Part shown: one piece after another, positions 1 through 4,804 of the stretch | Layout: every line of letters begins with the position of its first letter | How positions within the stretch are numbered: the first letter of the stretch is position 1 | Source of the DNA: Planctomycetota bacterium | GTDB taxonomy: Bacteria; Planctomycetota; UBA11346 | NCBI GenBank assembly: GCA_013816415.1 | Contig: JACDEN010000192.1 | Location: 1 to 5,936, forward strand | Direction of reading: 5' to 3' | Length of the DNA stretch: 5,936 nt | The notes under the pieces: generated by a model | Database searches by the model: none | Told to the model about the DNA's origin: nothing | The model's input: only the letters and a program-made list of their open reading frames with translations | Program-made: the position numbers and the translations under genes

Positions 1-49
1 CCAGTCCCGCGTCATCAAACTGTCGACCCTGAACCGTGACCGTGGGCAT
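1..49 (-). CDS. Possible 5' end of a transposase, cut by the window edge
   Basis: On the minus strand an ATG at 49-47 opens a frame that stays open to the window edge and reads MPTVTVQGRQFDDAGL. From memory, the G-R-x-F pattern within the first dozen residues resembles the start of DUF4338/DruA-like transposases found in some insertion sequences, but sixteen residues cannot establish that. No Shine-Dalgarno sequence precedes the ATG. A competing reading is the plus-strand frame open from 2 to the TGA at 143-145, whose product I do not recognise. Either way, positions 50-141 would be the flank of whatever lies to the left. Confidence 0.25.
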   Translation of the reverse strand, partial: MPTVTVQGRQFDDAGL

Positions 50-141
50 GGTGAAGGCATAGCACAACCCGGACCGGAACCCAGCGGAAAATCTATCGGA
101 CTACTGGAACCGCCTGAGCAGTTACTGGGATTCATGCTCCA

Positions 142-880
142 GTGACCCCAGGCGAGTTCATACAACGCCTTGGGGTCCAACGAGATTACTGGAACAGCAG
201 AGGCGGGTCGGAGCAGGTCCTTCGGATCAATCTGGCTTTCGGTGCCTGGGATCACAGCGCCGTGGAAGTTCCTGTTACCGTCGAGGGGGCGACTGCATCC
301 GGCATCGCGGACAACCTGACTTCATCAGGATATAACCGGTTCATGAACCCCGACGATCGTGAGCTGCGTGGCTGGCTCGACCGGCAGCCAGCGCCGGTGC
401 TGAGCGACCTGCTCATGAACCTCGCGGTGGGCGATGAGCGTGCCCGCCGGCTGATCCTGCTGCGACTAGCCGCAGACCGCCCGGCCCCTGATGTCTCGGC
501 GCTGCGCCGGCTCATCGAGCAGGCCATCGTGCCGATGGGTCCGGTGCGTGAAGATGGCGAGTACGGCCACAGTCGCGGTGTCGATGATATCCTGGCGGTG
601 CTGCGCCACCTGCTCGATCGCGGATTCGCCGCGGAGGTGCGTGATCTCTGCGTCCATGCCATGGACTGCGCCGGACGTGCTCGGGAGCACCTCGCCGAGG
701 GGTGGATCCTGGGTCAGGCGTGCGCCAGAGGCGGTCCAGATCCATGTGGCCGCATGCCGGATAGCGCCTCCGGGCCGACTGGAGCTGGTCGCGTGGCTGG
801 AGCTGACGGCGGCGGGCGATCACGGCTCGGCCGTGCAGGCTGCGCGCAGCGAGTACGAGGCCATCCTCGTTCGGACCTGA
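142..880 (+). pseudogene. Frameshifted relic of a SWIM-zinc-finger/DUF6880-type protein
   Basis: Two plus-strand frames together give one recognisable protein segment. The first frame (GTG at 142) contains a helical stretch at about residues 70-190, including LILLRLAADRP and VDDILAVLRHLLDRGFAAEV, typical of the alpha-helical middle of SWIM zinc-finger family proteins (DUF6880-like). At about 715-735 the homology moves to the next frame, which continues with VQIHVAACRIAPPGRLELV and stops at TGA 878-880. The family normally runs much longer, so both ends are missing: no CxC...CxH SWIM motif is visible upstream and the C-terminal region stops abruptly. Residues 1-65 of the first frame match nothing I know, so the real homology may begin only near 340. 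The first frame stays open to 1260, but past 880 that is antisense to the next gene. Family assignment is from recall; the frameshift is read directly. Confidence 0.6.
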
Positions 881-881
881 T

Positions 882-1637
882 TCAGTTCTGCTGTGGCCGG
901 GGGAACTCAATGACCTTCGGGTCATCCGGCCCATCGCCCATCATATCGCCCCACGCCCCGTCCTCGGCCGCCGCAAACTCCTTGGCCAGCAGATCAAGCC
1001 CCTTCGCCAACTGCTCGTTCACGTCGGCGATCGGGAAGACCTCGGGGTCGTGGCCCTCCGGCGTCATCGACGTGAACCATTTCCGCATCGACCGGTGCTC
1101 GGGGTCGGAGCGGTCGGACAGTACGACGCCAAGCGGTCCAAGTCGCTTTAGTCAGTTCGTCTGTGCTCGCGCCGCCGCCCGGACCGCGTCGACGTTCATC
1201 GGCTTCGCGCCGCGGAATCCTCGCCACCGCTGGTCCGCCGCGTCCCGAAGGACTCCGTAGAACACCTCGCCGTCTCGCTTGAGGTCGTCCGCGGCGTCGG
1301 ACGCGACACGCTCGATCCACTCGTCGACCCGCTTCGTGTCGCCGCCGTAGTAGTCGACAAGGTGGCCCATTGCCTCCTCGCCGAACAGAAGGGACCGACC
1401 GACGACAAGCGCGCATGCCAAGTCCCTACCACTGATCGTTGCCAGGAAGACGGCGTCCGCGTCCTGCTCGCGACCCGCCTGCATCGCCTCGTGGACCAGC
1501 GGGCCGGAGTAGGCCGTCGAGAACGTGGCCGCCTTGATTGCCTTGAGTGACGGGGTCAAATATTCCGCGCCAGACAACTTATGCGGCAGCGGAGCCAGCG
1601 CGAACCTGCTGGTGAGCCAGACGGATCGAAACGGCAA
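882..1637 (-). pseudogene. Unrecognised protein gene split by an in-frame TGA
   Basis: One minus-strand frame runs from a TTG at 1637-1635 to TGA 884-882, interrupted only by TGA at 1154-1152. The first part encodes 161 residues with ordinary globular composition (segments such as AVFLATISGRDLACALVVG and MGHLVDYYGGDTKRVDEWIE). After the TGA the same frame continues for 22 codons (LKRLGPLGVVLSDRSD...) before the first ATG at 1088, then for 68 codons with an acidic tail ending KVIEFPRPQQN. The unbroken frame and matched composition suggest one original product of about 250 residues. I do not recognise the family, and I see no signal peptide, membrane segment or metal motif. The start is uncertain: the frame is open back to the higA stop at 1734, TTG 1637 has no Shine-Dalgarno sequence, and the N-terminus could be truncated. 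The gene converges on the SWIM relic with one base between their stops. It could instead be a 161-residue protein plus a non-coding remnant. Confidence 0.5.
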
Positions 1638-1686
1638 CGTTACCGCATTCGCGTATGAGCGGTGGGAACGCGCTCGGTATCGCTGA

Positions 1687-1725
1687 TCGACAAGGCCACT
1701 CGAACTGATCGCTCGACCAGGCCAC
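1687..1725 (+). repeat. Short direct repeat, 13 bp with one mismatch
   Basis: TCGACAAGGCCAC at 1687-1699 recurs as TCGACCAGGCCAC at 1713-1725, a 26-bp period. Each copy is preceded by CTGATCG. It lies between the higA stop and the start of the unrecognised gene. It could be a local duplication or a scar; no function is implied. Confidence 0.45.
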
Positions 1726-1733
1726 GCCCCGAC

Positions 1734-2012
1734 TCATATAATCGCGACGGCGAGCTTCTTGCCCAATGCGCCGGCGGCCTTCTGCAAGGTCTTCAACGTG
1801 ACCGATTCGTTCGCGGGGTCGAGGAGCGAGTCCAAAACGGTACGGCTGGTGTGCATTCTATGGGCGAGTTGCTGCTTGGTGAGGTGCTGGCGACTCCGTT
1901 CTTCGTCGATCTGTCGTGCGATGACGGCTTTGACCGCTGCCGAGTACACCTTGTCGTAGAGGCCCCGCTCTTTGAGGATCGGATCAAGGGCGCTGATCAG
2001 GGGCTTTTTCAT
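1734..2012 (-). CDS. higA: HigA-like antitoxin, XRE-family helix-turn-helix protein
   Basis: The 92-residue product has a C-terminal XRE-type helix-turn-helix at about residues 42-86 (LTKQQLAHRMHTSRTVLDSL, then a TLKTLQKAAGALGKKL recognition/closing segment). Its N-terminal forty residues are charged and helical (ISALDPILKERGLYDKVY...), as in antitoxins paired with Gp49/RelE-like toxins. The family role is to bind and neutralise the upstream-encoded toxin and to repress the shared promoter. Its ATG overlaps the toxin stop as ATGA at 2012-2009, which implies one transcript and translational coupling and fixes the start. Toxin-first order is typical of HigBA. The frame is intact, with no missing elements. 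Autoregulation through the palindrome at 2413-2425 is inference. Confidence 0.85.
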   Translation of the reverse strand: MKKPLISALDPILKERGLYDKVYSAAVKAVIARQIDEERSRQHLTKQQLAHRMHTSRTVLDSLLDPANESVTLKTLQKAAGALGKKLAVAII

Positions 2013-2305
2013 GGGTGGGCTTTCTTGAAGTGTTTGAGGCGCTGTCTTGCGGTGTCGAGGTCGACCTTATGAAGGATGCGCGACTTCTTGATGACTCCGT
2101 GCAGGGCGATCATGTGCTGGTCATGAACGGTAAAGAGGAGGCGGGATATGCGGCCGTCGTTGAGATCGCTCCGCACTTCCCAGAGTTCCTTCCCGAGCTT
2201 GTCGACGAGCGGCTTATCCATGGGCCACCCCAATTGGATCCGGTAGATGTCGAATCCGATGACTTCCATGTCGGCGTTGGACAGGCCATGCAGCCAGGTC
2301 TGCAC
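2009..2305 (-). CDS. higB: HigB/RelE-like toxin (phage Gp49-like), N-terminal end in doubt
   Basis: The 98-residue frame from GTG 2305 carries the hallmarks of Gp49-like HigB toxins: LWEVRSDL, GRISRLLFTVHDQ, ALHGVIKKSR and the C-terminal DLDTARQRLKHFKK helix. Family members are ribosome-associated mRNA endonucleases whose basic residues line the cleavage site. The homology clearly begins before the GTG: the same frame upstream reads DFTLGFDFYETPAGTKP, which matches the usual first beta strand (FY-T-x-G-x-x-P-V). That upstream frame has no ATG, GTG or TTG before an in-frame TGA at 2376-2374. An ATG at 2375 starts MISDAT in the neighbouring frame and would join if one base near 2357 were removed. 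Either a CTG start at 2370, a truncated GTG-started product, or a one-base frameshift must apply. The conserved core is otherwise complete, so activity remains possible. Confidence 0.75.
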   Translation of the reverse strand: MQTWLHGLSNADMEVIGFDIYRIQLGWPMDKPLVDKLGKELWEVRSDLNDGRISRLLFTVHDQHMIALHGVIKKSRILHKVDLDTARQRLKHFKKAHP

Positions 2306-2412
2306 AGGCTTCGTGCCCGCGGGGGTCTCATAGAAGTCGAATCCGAGCGTGAAGTCAGGTGGCGTCAGAAATCATCCCAGTCGTAGTGTACGGATTTTAA
2401 TACATAACGCAA

Positions 2413-2425
2413 TCCTGATTCAGGA
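2413..2425. promoter_or_regulatory. Candidate operator palindrome upstream of the higBA module
   Basis: TCCTGA-T-TCAGGA is a perfect 6-bp inverted repeat around one base. It lies about 40-50 bases upstream of the earliest plausible higB start, next to an AT-rich stretch that reads TATTAAAAT on the minus strand (2403-2395) and could serve as a -10 region. A suitable -35 is not obvious. Antitoxins of the XRE type commonly repress their operon through such palindromes, so HigA binding here is a reasonable inference. Confidence 0.45.
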
Positions 2426-2565
2426 ATTCTTGACAGAACCGGAAATCGATCTTTTTCTGGGCCGACAAGGCCCTTCGTCTCGAGTTGATATGCGTATAAG
2501 ATGGAGCAATCGACTGCGAATGACGGGAGGGATAGTGTTCCGAACAGTGCAGTATGTGTGCATTT

Positions 2566-2627
2566 CTACGATGGTGGCAGCTGTCTGCAGACTCAGTGCA
2601 GTGTCATATCAATTCCCGGCATCGTAG
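2566..2627. repeat. Spaced 8-bp inverted repeat upstream of the integrase relic
   Basis: CTACGATG (2566-2573) is exactly complemented by CATCGTAG (2620-2627), 46 bases apart, with the palindrome GTCTGCAGAC (2583-2592) between them. Position just upstream of a tyrosine recombinase gene would suit recombinase or excisionase arm sites. Arms this short can also arise by chance, and no duplicate attachment core was found inside the window. Confidence 0.3.
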
Positions 2628-2702
2628 GTGTCGTTGCCTGAACCTGCATGTGGGCCTGGTGTGATACCGCATGTGATCCGACCATCGGGTAGGGGCGTCT
2701 GA

Positions 2703-3423
2703 GTGACAGCCTTGCGCGGCCTGCTCGATCTGCCAGCGCCACTGTCCACCCACGCTTTCAGCACCTGGTTCGATGGTGAGTTGCTCATTCCGCTGGCGGC
2801 ACCGCCGGCGCGCAAAGGCCCGGTCCTGCGGAGGCATCTGCAAAACGCCATGCGCCAGTTGGACCACGCCGCACACGTCGCGGAACCAGCGCAACGTCTC
2901 GCCGCCCGACGGGATCGCGCCATGATCCTGCTGGGATTCTCAGCCGCCTTATGCAGAAGCGAAATGGCCGCGGTCACGGTCGACGATCTCCGGCGTTCTG
3001 CTGCGGGTGGTTGGGTGCTCCACATCCGTCGCAGCAAGACCGACCAGCGCCAGGTTGGTCAGTCGGTCCCACTCTCCATCGCTGGCGACGCACGATTCGA
3101 CGCCCTGCAGGCGATTGCCGCTTGGCGAGCGGCTGCGGGAATAGCGAGAGGCCCGCTCTTCCGTCGCACACATCGACCGGCATGGTTGCGTTGGTTCCCA
3201 TGCGCTCCATCCCGCCTCCGTCGCGTCCATTCTGCGCAAACTGCATCTCGGCGACGATATCAGTCCGCATAGTCTGCGACGCGGATTCATCACTGAGGCC
3301 CGCTTGGCCGGTGCCTCCAATGTTCAGATCCGGCGGGTATCGCGTCACAAGAGCGATCAGATGCTGGACATCTACACGGCCGAGGTCGACTCCCACGCCC
3401 AAGGGCCGGGCGCGATCCTGTAG
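2703..3423 (+). pseudogene. Tyrosine recombinase/integrase, truncated and frameshifted
   Basis: The first frame (GTG 2703, directly after an in-frame TGA at 2700-2702) encodes the front of the catalytic domain: AMILLGFSAALCRSEMAAVT at residues 73-92, then the beta-strand lysine motif RRSKTDQ at 109-115, and LFRR at 152-155. After codon 155 (3165-3167) the homology resumes at 3172 in the next frame as IDRHGCVGSHALHP, followed by HSLRRGFIT (His at 3268-3270), SRHKS and the nucleophile tyrosine in DIYTAEVD (Tyr at 3373-3375), ending at TAG 3421-3423. Four bases sit where zero or three would keep frame, a net +1 shift. The expected first catalytic Arg, directly after Leu in the L-R-x-S-E motif, is Cys84 (TGC, 2952-2954). 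The N-terminal SAM-like DNA-binding domain is absent. Family members join and cut DNA at attachment sites; this copy should be inactive. Positions 3424-3548 downstream show nothing supportable. Confidence 0.85.
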
Positions 3424-3548
3424 GCCGATGGGCGTCCCGTCCCTGAGTGTGGTCGTGAGGACTCTGTTTTTTAGAACTGGGCGGTATTCGTTCGGCGATC
3501 GGCCCAAGCTGCGGTTGGAGCGGAAGGCCTGACCATCTTCGTCCGCCT

Positions 3549-3650
3549 ATGAGGAACCTCTGGAACAACCCGGGCGTACCTCACAATGGCTGGACCTGCA
3601 TCATCAGCTACGAGGCAGCAGACGCCATGAAGGGCAGTCGCGCAGAGTGA
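3549..3650 (+). CDS. 33-residue ORF, probable gene-start fragment
   Basis: An ATG at 3549 opens a 33-codon frame ending at TGA 3648-3650. It begins MRNLWNNPGVPHNGWTCI, which from memory resembles the opening of small Cys-containing hypothetical proteins with an N-L-W-N-N-P-x-V-P-H-x-G-W start. The rest (SYEAADAMKGSRAE) does not fit that family's cysteine-rich body, so this may be a start joined to another piece by an internal deletion. There is no good Shine-Dalgarno sequence. It converges with the mazF relic (stop at 3664) with 13 bases between. It could be a chance ORF. Confidence 0.35.
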   Translation: MRNLWNNPGVPHNGWTCIISYEAADAMKGSRAE

Positions 3651-3663
3651 TTGCCGACCTGTG

Positions 3664-4042
3664 TTAAACTGGATCGATGAGATCGCTCAAGGTCGTCGTG
3701 ACTTCCTTGAGAACCACGTCCGGCAGAGCCCCCCGGAATCTCGGGTTTCGCGCACGATAATTGACGAGGCGCACCTGGTCGCAGTGGACGTAACCATCGA
3801 CGCCGCATTTATGATCTACTGAAACGAAGACTGCAAACGGATTGTTCCGCTCGTCTGAGGACATCCCGCAGACGATCGCCAAGCCTGAATTGTTGTATTC
3901 ACGATTGGTAGAGGAACAGCGCCGGATGATCGCCGGGCGTTTCGCCCAGCTGCACTGGATCGAATTGCAGCATGAAGACATCGCCGCGATTGGGCACGCG
4001 CGGTGCGGCTCGTGTCGCGAAGCCGCGGCGAGGAGTCGTCAC
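3664..4042 (-). pseudogene. mazF: MazF/PemK-like toxin broken by a +1 frameshift
   Basis: MazF toxins are sequence-specific mRNA endonucleases neutralised by MazE. Here a GTG at 4042 overlaps the antitoxin stop as GTGA and encodes RVPNRGDVFMLQFDPVQLGE and GDHPALFLY, matching the first two strands of MazF (GD-x-x-x-V-x-FDP; the RPAVVLS region). That frame stops at TGA 3901-3899. The homology continues one base over, from AAT at 3906: NREYNNSGLAIVCGMSSDE, NPFAVFVS, VHCDQVRLVNYRARN, and a C-terminal helix to TAA 3666-3664. The joined length, about 125 residues, is normal. Aligned with E. coli MazF, the conserved Arg before Pro-Ala (Arg29 there) is His (CAT), whereas the Thr52 site is Ser. The shift (CTC TAC C AAT CGT) is not in a homopolymer. 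Residues 1-15 are an Arg-rich extension. The protein is probably dead on two counts. Confidence 0.85.
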
Positions 4043-4398
4043 CAGATTTCACCCGACTTGGGCGCATCAGCCGGCAACAGCTCCTCGGGCTCGTGCAGAC
4101 CAAGGCCCCGAGCAGCCGCACGCGCGAGGTACCATGAGACCGGGTGGCGAAGCCGTTCACCCTCGGCACCTTCTGCACCTTCGGGGACCTCGATGACGTA
4201 GCGGACCACATGGCGCCGCACGTCGCGCTCGACATGCAGCATCCCCTTCGAGCCAGCCTCGAGGTGGTGGCTCCTAACCACCGGCGCAGGCACCGTCCAC
4301 CCCACCGAATTACCGACACGGCGTGCGCTGACTTCGATCGTCGCCGTGCCGGCGCCGATAGCAGCCGCTTGAGCCTTCCGGAGGTGCTTCTTGGCCAT
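4039..4398 (-). CDS. mazE: MazE-like antitoxin, SpoVT/AbrB fold
   Basis: The 119-residue product contains a swapped-hairpin AbrB DNA-binding segment at about residues 21-68, with SARRVGNSVGWTVPAPVV matching the MazE pattern (R-x-G-N-S-x-x-x-x-I-P). MazE dimers bind the operator with this part and wrap the toxin with the acidic C-terminal tail; here the tail (residues 70-119) begins with the repeat EGAEGAEGE and is longer than in E. coli MazE. The frame is open upstream as far as 4806, but the ATG at 4398 is preferred because homology starts shortly after it and a -10-like box lies just upstream. The stop overlaps the mazF GTG, so both are on one transcript. The gene is intact although its toxin is broken. 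Confidence 0.8.
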   Translation of the reverse strand: MAKKHLRKAQAAAIGAGTATIEVSARRVGNSVGWTVPAPVVRSHHLEAGSKGMLHVERDVRRHVVRYVIEVPEGAEGAEGERLRHPVSWYLARAAARGLGLHEPEELLPADAPKSGEIW

Positions 4399-4405
4399 GT
4401 GCTCT

Positions 4406-4418
4406 GTTATACACTGTA
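4406..4418 (-). promoter_or_regulatory. Candidate mazEF promoter and operator, possibly leaderless
   Basis: On the minus strand TATAAC (4411-4406) is a good -10 hexamer, and it overlaps TACA-C-TGTA (4410-4418), a small perfect inverted repeat inside the near-palindrome 4406-4422. The expected transcription start falls at about 4400-4399, right beside the ATG at 4398, so the message may have no leader. No clear -35 and no Shine-Dalgarno sequence are visible. Repression by the MazE protein or complex at this site is inferred from family behaviour. Confidence 0.45.
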
Positions 4419-4422
4419 ATAC

Positions 4423-4743
4423 GGCGGATCCAGCTTCAGCTACCCGGCCTTGAGCCGTGCGGCTGAGGCAGAAACGGCTTAAGACGTTTGTAGTCAGTTG
4501 GTTACATAAGAGGAACCTGTTATGGCAGGGTAGGACAACACCATACCGAAGGTGACGCACTCGGTGAGCTTTTGCGCACATATTCATCGCGCCTCTTTTC
4601 ACCCCGACAGTTAGGATTTCCCCAGAAATCGCCAGTTTTTGATTAAGGAGTTGATCTCCGAGCGCACATTGGCGGGGAGGGTCCGTACAATTACCGTTCA
4701 TGGGCACGTGCGGCGAAAAGGTATACCATTCGACGCCTATTTT
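4423..4743. other. Non-coding gap between the divergent mazE and fic genes
   Basis: No credible gene is seen. Long frames here are either the unsupported upstream extension of mazE or a 60-codon plus-strand ORF from TTG 4639 that overlaps the fic start. A hairpin at 4448-4468 (CCTTGAGCCG against CGGCTGAGG, one mismatch and one wobble) has no following T-run, so it is not a standard terminator. The stretch is noticeably more AT-rich than the neighbouring fic gene. Confidence 0.55.
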
Positions 4744-4784
4744 GCGGCGAATATATTGACTTACGCCGCTGAATTGGATATTCA
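4744..4784 (+). promoter_or_regulatory. Candidate fic promoter with flanking inverted repeat
   Basis: TTGACT (4756-4761), a 17-base spacer and TATTCA (4779-4784) form a sigma70-like promoter with a strong -35 and weak -10; GATATT at 4777-4782 is an alternative -10. The -35 sits inside an exact 6-bp inverted repeat, GCGGCG (4744-4749) and CGCCGC (4764-4769), which could be a repressor site. The start would be near 4791, leaving about 14 bases of leader and no Shine-Dalgarno sequence before ATG 4805. Confidence 0.5.
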
Positions 4785-4804
4785 CCGCAGATGCAGCGGC
4801 TTCC

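Larger units (their letters stand above)
2376..2702. other. Non-coding gap between higBA and the integrase relic
   Basis: I find no convincing gene in these 327 bases; the open frames give unstructured translations on both strands. The stretch holds the candidate higBA operator, a small hairpin GGGCC-gacaa-GGCCC at 2459-2473, a 10-bp palindrome GTCTGCAGAC at 2583-2592, two copies of CAGTGCAGT (2545-2553 and 2594-2602), and the inverted pair at 2566-2573 and 2620-2627. The missing N-terminal domain of the integrase would be expected here, but no frame supplies it. Confidence 0.6.

Noticed and set aside
1152..1154. TGA read as selenocysteine
   Set aside because: No selenoprotein family resemblance, no redox context, and no convincing SECIS-like hairpin was identified after it.
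881..1260. C-terminal half of the long plus-strand frame starting at 142
   Set aside because: Homology leaves this frame at about 720, and the remainder is antisense to the unrecognised minus-strand gene with low-complexity Ser/Arg content.
2015..2386. Plus-strand ORF opposite higB
   Set aside because: Antisense shadow of a toxin gene with clear family motifs.
3162..3175. Programmed frameshift in the integrase
   Set aside because: There is no slippery heptamer, tyrosine recombinases are not known to use one, and the first catalytic Arg is also lost.
2951..3532. 193-codon plus-strand ORF overlapping the integrase
   Set aside because: A third frame across the recombinase; translation is Pro/Arg/Ser-rich and lacks motifs.
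4448..4468. Terminator hairpin
   Set aside because: No T-run follows on either strand, and no gene ends nearby in the right orientation.
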